Of a DNA stretch of 36,035 nt, positions 12,241 through 25,499 are shown in pieces (the first letter of the stretch is position 1; each line of letters starts with the position of its first letter). The DNA comes from Ophryocystis elektroscirrha. Taxonomy: Eukaryota > Apicomplexa > Conoidasida > Neogregarinorida > Ophryocystidae. The notes under the pieces were generated by a model. It had not been told where the DNA came from. It saw only the letters and a list, made by a program, of their open reading frames with translations, and did no database searches. The position numbers and the translations under genes are program-made. The DNA lies in the NCBI GenBank assembly GCA_030141585.1, contig JAQIFP010000083.1:1-36035 (forward strand). The letters are read 5' to 3'.

Positions 12241-12969
12241 AATCACAGCGTTATATCATAAATACCTGAATGTTTCAAAAAAAAATTATATCTTTTAGCT
12301 TACTTTTTTTTTTTTTTTATAATATATGCTGTATATGTACTTATATTAAATTATGCACTATATCTCGAAATTACTATAAAAAATGAACATATCTATTAAT
12401 TTTATTATGAAAAATATGTTTTATGTTACCAGTATGAAACAATATGGTTATTTTTATCAAAAAATAAAAGGCCAATTATAAAAAAGTTTCAATCTTAATA
12501 ACTCTCAAATTTAATCAAAATTTTTTATATGTAGTATAATACATTACTTTAGATATCAAATAATAATAATTTCATAGAACGGACAAAACTGTATGTGTAG
12601 TTTATATGATGTTGGTATACTTAAAATTTTTTCCGTTTTCTTGAACGGTTATATCTGCATTTTTTTTTTTCATCAAAATTAACTTTAAGCTTCATATGCT
12701 TTTTTTTTTAATATAGATTTACACTGGTTTTTTTTTTTTTTTTTTAATCGTACAAAAAAGAGTTAGATAACTTTGCACAATAAACCTATGCAAACATCCT
12801 CAAAAAATAATACTGAAGACAATATAATTATGATAGGATACATATACAAAAAAAAACCTTTGAATAAAGGGAACTAATAATTTCCTTTCCAACTTAGAAA
12901 AAAAATTAAACTATATATAAGTGCAAAAAATATATACTGTTGCACAATTTGCCAACTACCAACTATTGA
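12241..12969. other. Intergenic region between two minus-strand genes
   Basis: 729 nt, with T runs at about 12305-12320, 12660-12670 and 12729-12746. It should contain the promoter of the polytopic gene and the 3' end of the lectin mucin gene. No coding signal recognised. Confidence 0.6.
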
Positions 12970-13979
12970 TTAGTCGCTTTTTTTTCTTCTAAAATTTTTA
13001 TTATTTATGCTAGGACTTTTAATTTTTTCAATTTGCTCTATGCAAGAAAGCTCTATTTCTTTCTCTAATAATTCGTCTAAATTATAGGAGGACATGGAAG
13101 TGTCTCCAAAAGAGCTTAGGACTTTTTTGTTAGTTACAATCTGAACTTTTTTTGAGTTTGAAGTTGCACTTTCCGCTGTTTTAAACAGAGAAAGTTTCGA
13201 GTCAACGGAATTTGGGCTTCTTGGGACAGTGACGACATCTTCGAGTCTTTTAGAATCGAGCTCTTTAAGAGAATCATTTCTATCATTGAGTTTTCCGTCA
13301 AACATAAAATTGTTTTTTACGGGTGAAGATAAATTGATATTATCGTCATCAATACTCTTATTTTTGTTTTGGTGATTGTCTATAATTGAAGACGTCTTTT
13401 TTTTTTTTTGACAATGATTCTTTAATTTAGAGCGATCAAACATTATATCCATAATTATTCCCAAAATAAAAGAGACTATTGCAATCATAAAATATATTAA
13501 AAAATATGAAGTATCGCTCGAATAAACTTCTTTTCCAGAACCAGTTTTATTCAAAAGTCTTTTTTGAGCATCTGATATGATATCCTCTAAAACGGGAACT
13601 GAGACTCTAGATAACAAATTTCTAAGATTAGCGGAAATATTTGGGGGTAACTCAAGATTTTCACTATCTTCAGGAAGTTTTATGTCACTTAAAATAGCGT
13701 CCAAATAATCTAATTTACTTTCTTCTGATAAACTTTTTTCTGCAGAGTAATCGCCTTTTAAATAATCTTGAAGCCCTTCTGGAAAGAAAGACGCCGTTTC
13801 ATTCTAAAAATATATGGATATATTATAAACTATAAATATTCATTTAATTTATTATATATAGGTATTTCATATAATCCTTAATATATAATTCCAAAATACA
13901 AGCATAAAAAATTAATAATAAATAATATCAATTAATATTTTAAAATATTATATAGTCTTAAATAGTATATTATAATAAA

Positions 13980-14015
<36 letters not shown>

Positions 14016-17000
14016 TATATCTTATAATATATATTATAGACTACAGTATAATATAATATAGTATATTTCTATATAATTTATGTGTATATATATGTGTATA
14101 TATATGGGTATATATATGGGTATATATATGGGTATATATATGTGTATATATATGGGTATATATATGGGTATATATATGGGTATATATATGGGTATATATA
14201 TGGGTATATATATGGATATATATATGTTTATATATATGTGTACATATATGTGTATATATATGTGTGTATCTAATATCATATATTTTATATTTTACATATC
14301 AATATGTACATCTTGCACCTTTTATATCATAGATATCTATAAAAGTATACAAATAATTGTATTATTTATATGAATATCTATTAAAACGAATTTGAACATG
14401 ATAAGAAATATAAAAATGCGCAAAAAATATAACTAGATTGTCAATAATATGTAAATAAGTTTTAATATAATGTTTGTATCAATATATTGTTAACACTTAT
14501 ATATATATGTATATATTGAACATATAGATGGTTTATTATATTATAATTTATGATAATTTAATATATTATAGTAAAATGCAGCATAATAGAATATAATATA
14601 ATAAAAAATAATATAATATATTTTTATATATTATATTATAAAATATTATATTATAATAAAATATAAAATAAGGTATAAAAATATAAAATAATATAATACA
14701 GTATAAAATAATGTAATATAATATATTTTTATGTAGCTTGGTATAATATAATATATTATAATATATTATAATAGAATACAATACTATATATAAATATATA
14801 ATATATTATAAATTACAGTATAATATAATATAATATGTTCTTATTTAATTTATTGTAATATAATATATTATAATTTATTATATTATAATAAATTACAGTA
14901 TAATATAACATAATATATTCATATATATTCTATTATAAAATACTATACAATAATAAAATATAAAATAATATGTAAAATTATGATATAATAAATATAATAT
15001 ATTATAATGTAATATAGTCTTATATAATTTGTAATAATTTAATTTATTATAGTAAAATGCAACATAATATAATATATAATATACTTATATATTATATTAT
15101 AAAATATAATACTATAATAAAATGTAAAATAATATATAAATATAATATAATAAAATACAGTATAATATAATAAAAGATATATTATAAAGTATAATATTAT
15201 ATATTTTGAAATATAAAATAATATTTTATTATAACTTATTATAATATGATATACTATAATAAAAGATAGTATTGTTTAATATAATATAGTATAATAAAAT
15301 ATCTTCCTATATAGTTTATTATAATATAGTATTATAAGTAAAGTATGATATATGTATATATAATATATTCTTATATATTATATATTATATATTATATATT
15401 AATACTTCAATGCACTACTATATATAAAATACAATATATTATAATATACAATATATGTATATATATTGTATATAGTAAAACATATTATATTATATTATAA
15501 TTTATTATAATGTAATTTAATATAATAAGTAATAAAATTATATGATAAAGTATGATATAGTAAAATTTTAAACACTATGTTGACAATCTCGTTAAAACAA
15601 TAAAAATTTTTAAGAGCAGAATTATATAATACATGCATAAATATTGATTCAAACTATAGTACCCTATAAAAATATACATACATGTATTTTACACAAAAGA
15701 AATTTAATAAATTTGTATTCAAAATATAAATGATTTAAATTTTTGATTTATTATAATGGTAATGTTATAACTATGCCATATAATGTACTTTTTTTTTTCG
15801 AGAAAGATTTGCACTGTACAAAAAAAAAAAAAAAAGTATGAAGAAAAATCTATAGCAATATCAAATTCTTTAATATAATTATGCAAGAAATATATATCTT
15901 ATATAAATTAAATGGGGCTGTATTGCTTATATATTTAATTTGTATAGTATTTTTTTTTTTTTTACCAATTAGTGGTATATAAAGTTTTTAGTATATATTA
16001 AATAGTTCTTACTTCATTGTTAAGTTTATGGACTCCGTGGGAATCATTTACGTAATTTCTTATATTCCTTGGAGTTTTATTGTTTTTGGGAACCGGTACT
16101 TTTTCTTCGTTTTCGTTGAGCGGTTTGGACATACTGAGGATTTTTTTTATGTCGCTTACTGAAAGTTTAAAAGGTTGTGTAACTTTTGGAGTCGAGACTT
16201 GGGGTTTGTCCGTTTCGAGAGAAGGGGCTTCAGTTGAAGACATTACAATGTCAGTTGGAGGAACAGTTGTTGTAGTTTCTTCAATAAAACTTGGCAATAT
16301 TTCTGCCTGTGAAGTTTCTGGAGGTAAAGTTTCTGGAGGTAAAGTTTCTGCTGGTAAAGTTTGTGCTGATAAAATCTGTGCTGATAAAATGTCAGCTGGT
16401 AAAATATTTTCTGGTGAAACTTCCTCTAATGTTTCCGAAAAAAAATTGGGAGTTTCCGTAGTTTCAACCGTCTCTGGTTCTCCAAAAACTTTGGGACTTG
16501 GTTTTATTTTCAAAGTAGTCTTGTCACGTTGGCTCGTACTATTTACACCAAGGAAATGTTTATTCGTATTAAGTGATCCAGGAATAGTTTGAACGGGTGG
16601 TACTACGCTCGAAGTAACTTTGTTATTGGAGGCTTTTTTTGTAAAATTAGGTTCTTCTAGGTTTTGAAGAGCTATGGTTGTTGTAGATGTTGAATTTACC
16701 GGAATTGAATTTCCTCGAGCCGTATCTACTGTTTTAGGCTTTGAATCAGGAGCCAAAGCTAAGAACCACTCAAGAAACGATTTAGTCTCTGTGCTCGATG
16801 AATTATTAGATTCTACGACCCCCAAGGTTCTTAATACAGTGTTACTCTGAAAACCAAAATAAAAAAAAAAAAAAAAAAAATATATATATAGCAGTATCAA
16901 ATTAGTTTAATATAAAACATTTTAATTAAGTAATAAGTAATGTTTATCAATATTTTTATTCGCAGTAATTACATTCAAAATTTCATCGAAATACCAGGTG

Positions 17001-17673
17001 TTAAAGTTACTATCAAAATTCATTTTCGGAATTTCTTTCATTTGTTTTACTCTGTAAAAAACACACAAAAAACATGGACTTTTTGGAGAGGCGCAAGTTC
17101 CTTCTTGCATCGCTCTATAATGATTTAAAAAAAAAAAAAAATTACCTAATATAAAGTGGAACTTTTGCACAAACAAAAGGATTAATAACATTGTTATACA
17201 TATATCGAAAATCAAGATCTGTTTGAACTTTATCAAGTCTTCCTTCCCAAGTTAAAGAGTCTTTATTTTGATAATCCATTGTCTTCATGCAAATGGATGG
17301 ATTTGCGTTTGCGATTTCTTTTAACACTTCTGGTTGCTCAGGACCAAAAACAGGAACGCCTCCAAGTAATCGACAATGATTTTTCATTTGCTCCCAATAC
17401 AGTTTCACTTGTTTTCCCATATAAGTCGTATATATAAAATACGCTTTGATATCTTCTATTTTTCGAAACTTATCTGTTTTTTTTTTGTTTTTTTTTTTTT
17501 TTACCAAGCGATGGAGGTGATTTATTTGGAGGGTATAGTGTGGGATGAACACCTATAGTTACTTTGGTTGATTCTGGAAACCCTGACTTAAGACTATCCG
17601 GAAGATCTTCTAATTGGTGTAAGCACAATGTACTATATATATAATAGTAATACAGAAAAATAAATGTTAGCAT
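12970..17673 (-). CDS. C-type-lectin mucin, type I membrane protein (Cryptosporidium Clec-like)
   Basis: Exons 17673-17505, 17473-17146, 17114-16973, 16846-16013 and 13803-12970 give 768 residues. A signal peptide ([17 protein letters not shown]) precedes a C-type-lectin-like region at about 57-165. The cues are [14 protein letters not shown] near the start and [11 protein letters not shown] at the end, like the family's W..A...C..LGG and P.ICEK. Canonical EPN/QPD and WND sugar-binding triplets are not visible, so binding specificity is open. Residues about 214-490 form a Ser/Thr/Pro-rich mucin region with short imperfect repeats ([16 protein letters not shown]). One TM helix lies at about 591-613 ([20 protein letters not shown]), followed by a 155-residue basic, Ser-rich tail. 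The order signal, lectin, mucin, TM, tail matches the Cryptosporidium Clec glycoprotein of the sporozoite surface and apex, implicated in attachment. The last intron is 2.2 kb, the largest in the window. Confidence 0.8.
13804..16012. repeat. Giant AT-repeat intron of the lectin mucin gene
   Basis: A 2209-nt intron, phase 0 on both sides (donor after ...NNE, acceptor before NETASF). About 14082-14268 is a 12-bp satellite whose unit on plus is tatgggtatata, with tatgtgtatata variants. About 14560-15540 is a degenerate array of taatata/tataata words that is almost free of G and C. Coding flanks join in frame, so I read this as one intron, not an intergenic gap. Confidence 0.75.
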
Positions 17674-18463
17674 CTGAATTTCAATAAATTATTATTTTTC
17701 TCTGTAAAACCCGGGACAACACACACAATCACTAAAAATCAAACTTTCTTTTTTTTTAATTATATCTGCTATACTTTTTTTCTTCCCTATGTACAGATAA
17801 GAAATAATAATTCTAATATATTACTTGTTTCACTAAACTTTTTTTTTTATTTTTATTGCAAGATTACGTATTCAATTATTTTGCAATATCATGCATAACT
17901 GTTTATCAAGATCAGATATCTTCGTGGATTTAAATAATTCATGCATTTACTTTATAAGAATATACTAGGCTTAAAATTACTTTAGTTTTCTTTATTTATG
18001 ACAACTAAGAGAAAAAAATACTAAAATAAGTCTGATTATCTAAAAAAATTTACCCAATAAAACTATGAAACGGCTAAACAGATAACAAGAATTATCGCAT
18101 TTGATATAAAAGCATATTTACCAATGTTTTGGACTAAAATCTTAGCTTTTCATTCGAAGCTATTTAGCACGTATAAAGAATAGTTTATTGATACTATGAA
18201 CTAGTAGTCCAATTATCTAAAAAATTACTAATGAATAAGCAGGTTGATACATTCAAACAAATCAGTACTACAAATATTTATCAGAAAAACTTTAAAGGGA
18301 CTTATAGGTTTATATAATTATCAAAAAAAAAAAATATATTCTTTTTTTTTTTTTTACTTAGAACTTAGAATAAAGGTTTTTTTTGAAAAAAAAATGATGG
18401 CATTTAAATTTTTTTTTTCTTTTTTTTTTTTAAAAAGACAATTGCTAATAAAGCTTTAATTCG
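17674..18463. other. Intergenic region upstream of the lectin mucin
   Basis: 790 nt between the lectin mucin start and the stop of the small Cys-cluster gene, with many short A and T runs. A 71-codon plus-strand frame at 18244-18459 is Phe/Lys homopolymer-driven and not credible. Presumably holds the lectin mucin promoter. Confidence 0.6.
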
Positions 18464-18802
18464 TTAACAGCAAGAATATTTTTTAGCTGAATGGGTATAA
18501 ACCGGTTCTTCATATTGTGGATAATAAATGTATTCTTCTTCATCACAACAGCATCGGCAGGCTGCGGGTTTTTTATGTACTATCACCTTCCCTCTTTCGC
18601 CAATAAATGAAGGCGTAATTTGCTTTAGGGTTTGTTCGAAAAAGGCCGTTTTATTAGATTTTGCACTTTTTCCATCAATTTTCCTATTTATGTTTGTTGA
18701 TTCGACGGGTTTAGGGTAATATTGAAAATATTGTTTTTTGTCAAAATCATAGTAAATATTATTGTGGGTAGAATAATCTGTCATTTCATATACAATATAC
18801 AA
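18464..18802 (-). CDS. Small Tyr-rich protein with Cys cluster, function unknown
   Basis: A single-exon frame of 112 residues. There is no signal peptide or TM segment. The N-terminal half is rich in Tyr, Asn and Lys. The C-terminal part carries KVIVHKKPAACRCCCDEEEY (four Cys in a row of five), an acidic/Tyr block, and a terminal SCC. Cys clusters of this kind can be palmitoylated, and small proteins with such ends occur at the apicomplexan pellicle, but that is inference and I recognise no family. A second in-frame Met at residue 7 (MTDYSTHNN) could be the true start. Codon use and the balanced composition make it a likely gene, more so than other short frames here. It lies between the lectin mucin and the phosphatase gene, all on minus. 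Confidence 0.6.
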   Translation of the reverse strand: MYIVYEMTDYSTHNNIYYDFDKKQYFQYYPKPVESTNINRKIDGKSAKSNKTAFFEQTLKQITPSFIGERGKVIVHKKPAACRCCCDEEEYIYYPQYEEPVYTHSAKKYSCC

Positions 18803-19138
18803 ATGTCATATAATGTTGCTGTACAATGTAGCTTATAATGATTATGTATCCAATTAAAAGCAAAAAATCACAAGCATGTCTAAATTTGGCAAAGTTTATG
18901 TGCGCGATATATGAATTTTTATAAGAGGAGCATATATTTTGTGTTTTACTATACATGTAGGCACCTAAAAAAATAAGTTCCTTTTACTGACATTAACACC
19001 TGTATTTCTAATAAAGCCCATTATTTTTTATTGCACTAAAAGTAATTATAATAGATACAAAAAAAAAAAAAGAAATAGGGGTTTTTGTTTTCTGTCAAAA
19101 ATAATGATAAAGATTTACATATTTGTACTCCAAAAAAT
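18803..19138. other. Intergenic region
   Basis: 336 nt between the start of the small Cys-cluster gene and the stop of the phosphatase gene. No recognisable feature apart from a short A run near 19060-19070. Confidence 0.6.
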
Positions 19139-22100
19139 TTACTTAGGGCATGTTAATACAGAGACTTGAAATAAAGAATAAACGGGTTTATGATCGGATG
19201 ATAAAAAGTTAGAATAGCGATTGTATTTCAGACATTTTATCCAGTTTTTTGTGTTTTCATTTTTTAAATATTCTCCAGAGTACAATATACGATCACACCT
19301 AATGTATAAAGCAATAGATTGTATTAGTTATTATTCCTTTAAGCTTTATATAACTATTTCTGTGTATTCTAATAAGTGAATGGAATATATTTTACATAAA
19401 CAATATAACCAATTATATATTCCTATTATAAACACACTCCATATCATGCAAAAATATGCATTCAGGTGTATCTCTGCGCGTTCTAAAATGTTATAACATA
19501 TATATTGCTTTTGCTAATGTCTTATCTTATAATATATATTTTTTTTTTATTCAATTAAATATATAGTACTAATAATTATACTATGTACATTATTTATTAT
19601 TGAAATCAATAAGTATTTTCACAAAAATTATTTATTTTTTGCAATCAAACATATGAGGGAGATGCAAACTTAATTTTAAAATTTTTATTATTGTAAATTT
19701 AAAAATTAATATATATATATATATATATATACAAAATTTGTTTGAGTGCAATATTTGGTATACGCATATTAATAATAATGAGATAAATTATAATGATATA
19801 AATAGTTTCAATAATTGTCTTTATATAATAATAGAGTACATAAGATAAATTAACATTAATCAACTTAATATTTAAATTATATCGATATATGATTACCAGC
19901 TTGGTACTCTTCCTCTATCGAAAACGTTTGTTCCTCGAATAAATTTATATGTTGGTGGGAAAGTGATTGGCGCTTCGTGTAAATTTTTTAATGAAGGATC
20001 GTTTAAATCTTTATACAATAAAAGTTGATCCCGCCTGTATATAAAATAAAAAAAAAAAAAATTAGCCTACGGTAAAAACTTTTCCCATTTATTAATGTTT
20101 CCCCAGATGTCACATTCTTCTGGATCAATTTCCAGTCTGGAATTCAAGTCTCCTCCAAGAAAAACACAGTCGTGGTTATATGCAGCAAAATTGGGACGTG
20201 AAATAAATTTGGTGTTGAGCACCGTGGATAACTGGCTTTTTCTTTTATGATTTCTATCTACTCCCGCTGTGAAATGAACGTTGATGAAACAAAAAGTAGT
20301 TCCTCCAAATTGTAGCCGTGATAATATTGCACCCTGAAATAAAAAAAAAAAAAAAAAAAATTACTTTATTCCCCATTTGGCGTTTAAACCCTAACTTAAC
20401 TTCCATCAGTTGAACTTGGAATATTAAACTTTTATACTGTTCTTTCACGAATATTGCTACATGGAGCCCGACTAGACTATGTGATTGAAGCTGATATAAA
20501 AACATAATGTCACTATTAAGCTATGTAACCATATCTTTAAAATGCTTTTACATGAAACAATTCTATACATTATCAACATTATAACATATTTTTTTTTTTT
20601 TCTTATAAGCTTCAATAATGTGACGCTTCTTGGAGTTATATGTTAGTTGAGTTCAGACAATTCTTACAAGCAAAAAAGAGCTTCCAAGTGCTTTTTGGAT
20701 AATTGAATCAAGTTTTACAGCTTTTTCTTTGTCATTTTGAGATAAAAGAATGCGGACGCCTGTTAGCTCGACCTATTTATCAATATTTAAATATTTTTTG
20801 TATATACAAATTCTTGAAAAGCTACAAAATATAAATCTGCCGGAGGTGTGTCTTCGGGAAGAACCCAATTTTCAAGTGGTTCAGTTATTGATTTACCACC
20901 AAGATTCCATGTCCCATACCATATACGTAATGATTTAACTTTTGAAGAATTATATTAAAAAAAAAAATACCTGGCTAAAAAAAAAAAATGATTCACGATA
21001 AAAAAAAAAAAAAAAAAGCTTTTTATAACATTACCTGCAGATTAGAAAAATCTTTAGTACTCAATAAAGTGGAATGTTTACCAAGGAAATCAAATATAAG
21101 CTAAAAAAAAATTTAAAAGAATGGTTTACTTGGTCACTTTGTTCTTTGGGAGAAAGTGCGTGATGTTGACATAAGAACAACTCTATTGCATCCTGTCTAA
21201 CTTGATCTTCAAAAGTGTTTTGATAAATTCTATTTGTATCAAAAAGATGCAATATTTACCGTGTCAAAGATTTTTTATAATGATCAAAAGTTGTTTTTAA
21301 TGTTGTTTTTCCTTGTCGAATCATTTCCGAAACAACGGAACCGGTTCCAGTATATGCGTAACTTATAAGATCTCCCTAATTAAATGTAATCAATAAAAGT
21401 TTTACTTGATTTGCCCACAGAAATGCAACAACGTCTTTGCATATATTTTTAATATAACGTCTATGTAAATAAATATCCTCTACAGTCATAGGTAATAAAT
21501 CCAGCCATTCTTGCTGAATATCTAAAGAATAAAAAAAAAAAAAAAAAAAAATTACTTGATATTAACCCTATGAACTCCGGAGTATCAATGGGTGTTATTT
21601 TACGGAAGTATGTAAAAACTTTTCTTGAGTCTCCATACATGACAGATATAGGAGACTCTTTTATTTGATTCAACAAATATGAAACGGGTTGTGGAATATT
21701 TTTTTGTTTGGAGACAACTGATTTTTCATAATTTTCCGCATAAAACTTTATATTTCCGTTTGAACATTCTATAAATTATACTGTTTAAGTCAAACTTGGA
21801 GTTGTTTACTTACTCGTTTTATTGTCAAATAACTCGAGAGACGAGTTTGGATTGTTCTTAAACTTAGTTGAATTAAATTTGGCTGAAAAAAAAAAAAAAA
21901 ATAAAAAAAAAAACTAAAAGTGCACTGGTATTTGTAATATACAATTATTAACTTTATTTAATTGAACTGAGATATCTAAACAGCAACTAAGGAAATCATC
22001 AAGATTCTCAAATTTAAGTAAATTCTATAAATCAAAATGGATGCATTATTTGCTTATTAATTATCAGCTTCAGGTAATTATCTAATACATTAAATAGAAA

Positions 22101-25100
22101 ACAAAAAAAAAATACATACTATATAATAATTATTCAATACTATTTAAAATTTATATTATTATTATAAATTTTATTATATATAAAAATTATATATTAATTT
22201 ATTATATTATTTATATATATATATATATTAATTGGTATATGTATATATATTTATAGAATAAAAATAATGCAGTAAAAACTAAGTATTATAGAGTTATCTA
22301 CTAACTTACAAAGAGGAATTAAATTTCCTGAAGTGAAAAAGCCTAATTTAGAGCGTTTTCCCAAATAGAAAATTATCCAAGACCATGCAAGCCACCATTG
22401 AACAGCGTTAGTGCGGTCCAGACAGTCCAAACAATTCGTTCTAACTACGCCGTGCTGATATCTTTTCAAAAACATAACAGTTCCAGATTTACTAATAATT
22501 TCATCACAATAATACCCGTAAGATGAATTTGTACTTTCAAGTTTATTGATTATAACTTTAAGCGCAGACTCTAAACCTTCGGTTTTTATCTGAATAAAAA
22601 GCGTTTACTTTATTATTAAATTATAAAATTTCATGTTTATTTCAATATAAACATATTTTTTAACATTTATAAATTAAATTTGAAGTATACAATATTTAAA
22701 TAATGTATAGTTATATATGCGTTGTTAACTTTTTTTTTTTAACTTGTCTATTATTACTAAAAGCTATTTCTTTTTTTTTTTTTTTAAGCAAAAACATTAC
22801 TATGTAGATGCAGTATTTTTTTTTATACTATATATTTTATAATACATATCTATATTAAAACATATAGGCTATTGTAAACAGATGTTAATTACAAATATTT
22901 ACTTTAGTTATAAATTATTTGAAATATATATCAACATATATATCATGATATTACATATGTAAATAATATAAGGTAATTTCTATATATATATCTCTGCTAT
23001 ATTTACTAGGTAGAAAAAGTCACAGTGTAAATAGTTGAAATTCCCTTCATCATTATCTGACTTCTTTAATAAGTCCACCAGGGCTACAAAGTACTCAGTT
23101 AGTCGTTGTTCTCCTAATCGAGATTTGCTTAGTAAATTGAGGAAGCAAACAGAACCGTAATATTTTCTTAATTCCTCTAAATGTTTTTCAAAGGCGGATA
23201 AACTAAATTTAATTTCTCGAGTTAATTGAGTTGGCACTTTAAGCGACATGGATGTCTGAGATTGTTTCCAAAATAAAGGGACAGAACCTCTTATTTGTAC
23301 ATACGCTGCCCATCCGAAGCTCATTATTTCATTTGGCTTCTAAAAAAAAAAAATTAAAAGAAAAAAAAAAAGTACATTTCTGATATTTTCCCATAAAAAA
23401 ACCATTTGTTCGTTTTCACTAAAATTGGCTACGGCTCCATTATCATCAATTCCACGTGCATTATAACGGGTACCCGCTTGTGCAGAGCTCCGTCGAGATA
23501 TAGAAACTAAATCGACTCCCAATGTGGAATCAATAGTAATTGAAGCTATTGAAATTGCTCCTTGTATAACGGGAGTAAACCACCGTTGGTCGATTTCCGC
23601 AAAAGGTTTAATGATGCTACAATTCCAAGCAAAGCGCAAATCGGCAGTATCAAAAAATGCAATATTTTCGGGATCACAGGGCCAAGTTTGACGTTGAAAC
23701 GGGTAATTATTGATCCTTTTTTTTTGAAGGGTGTTTGTTATGTCAAAGTCGTATGAAAAATAAAAAGTTTTAGATGATAAAAGTACTTCTATACTTTTTT
23801 TGTATCCTGCAAGTTTTTCACCCAATAATTCATTGAAATAAATGTCTCCGAAACCCACAATATCTCCCCAATCTGGCTCAACTTCTTCCGTACAATTATC
23901 CACATTTAAAGCTGACTCGAATATGTTGGGCTGAGACTTTGAAATATTAGATCGATAATATGGTTTGGAAGCATGGGAAGATGTCCTACCTGCATTAAAA
24001 AAAAGTTAATTCTACTAATACATTTTAAAACGGGAAGCTAAAAAAAAAAAAAGCAGAAATATTTTTTCATTTTTTTAAAAAGCACAATTACAAATTATTA
24101 TAGTTCACCGTTTAAGTTTGAGTTTTTGGAGTATTCTTCGTGAGATTCAAAAGACTGTGTTGGTGAAGCGTTTAAAGAAAAAGAACTATGAGTATGTCGT
24201 CCTGCACTTTCGAATGCTAAAAAAATATAAAAAAAAAAAAAGTTACATGGACCGTTGGAAACGGATTCACAGGGAAACTCAGATGGATTTATGGTTTGAT
24301 GACGTGGCCTCAACCGCAAATTAGCGACATCAAATACATTATCACCGTGGGATACTACCGTCATGCGGGTGTACGGCTTCAAATGAGTAACTTTGAAATG
24401 TAATTTGTCCATAGATAAATGAAAAGGAATCAGCCATGCATTTTTTATGTTGTAAATTTTGGCGTCCCAAAATCTCGAAATAGGCTCGGAATTTTTCATG
24501 AAGGAATCAAGTGTGAATCCTCCTACGCAATTGGAATCTTTTACAACTGTCAAAAATTTGGCATCCGCTATTTGAACCTGTCCCAAAATGGCATCCACTA
24601 AAAATAAACAATCCAAAGATCCGAAACTGTCATATAAAGCATGATTGTAGTTGTTTTTTTGTACTATTTGTTCTGAATGACGGTAAATTATTAATTGAGG
24701 AAGATTGTTCCATGCTGACTTCAAAGATTTACTCGATTTCAAAAACGCTCCTTGCTTTTGTGGCTGATTTGTTAAAAAATCTTTTATGCTATCGTGTCGA
24801 GTAAATATCGCAGAGGATATAGAATTGTTTTCCATCGCTCGATTCATATTCTTCAATTTTGAATTATTTAAATAATCAAATAATATATTTTCAGTGTGTT
24901 CATACAATGAAGGAGGTTGGACGCGTCTTTTGAAAAAATGCATATATTTGATTCCTTTGAACGGAACATTAGGCTCAATTACAAAAACATTTTTGAAGCA
25001 ATACAGTCTCCATTTTTTCCCGTTTTCATTTAATTTGTCGAAGCGGTTAATGTTGTGCTTCAAAAAGTCGAACTGTTCGGTATTTTTATTTTGCGCATTG

Positions 25101-25463
25101 ACATTTTCTAAATTGATCAACATATAAATAAAATTGATTGATACATTATATACACGATTAAATATATATTTATATATATATATATATGTGACTTATATTT
25201 ATGTGTATATATATATATTAATGAGTAAAATATTTGTTTGTATACATATATGTGTATATATATTAATGATTTATATATACTTGTAATATAATTATGTATA
25301 TATATATATTTTTATATAAATATGTCTATATAAATATAGTGGTGACTTATAAATGTGTGTATATAAATACGTATACATATATTAGTCACTTATATATTTG
25401 CGTGTATATATTAGTGACTCATATATATTTGTAATATAAATATGTGTATACATATAGTAATGA

Positions 25464-25499
<36 letters not shown>

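Noticed and set aside
14082..14268. Possible telomeric or CRISPR array
   Set aside because: The unit is 12 bp with no unique spacers and no TTTAGGG-like telomere sequence; it is a simple intronic satellite in a eukaryotic genome.
14034..14373. Repeat frames on both strands at the first 12-bp array
   Set aside because: Same reason; the region is inside a 2.2-kb intron between exons of the lectin mucin.
16080..16592. Plus-strand 170-codon Ser/Val/Gly-rich frame
   Set aside because: It is the complement of the mucin part of the lectin gene; its repeats mirror the Thr/Pro/Glu repeats of the true frame.
12241..19138. tRNA or other small RNA genes in the intergenic stretches
   Set aside because: I looked for GC-richer stems and tRNA-like box motifs and saw none that I could support.
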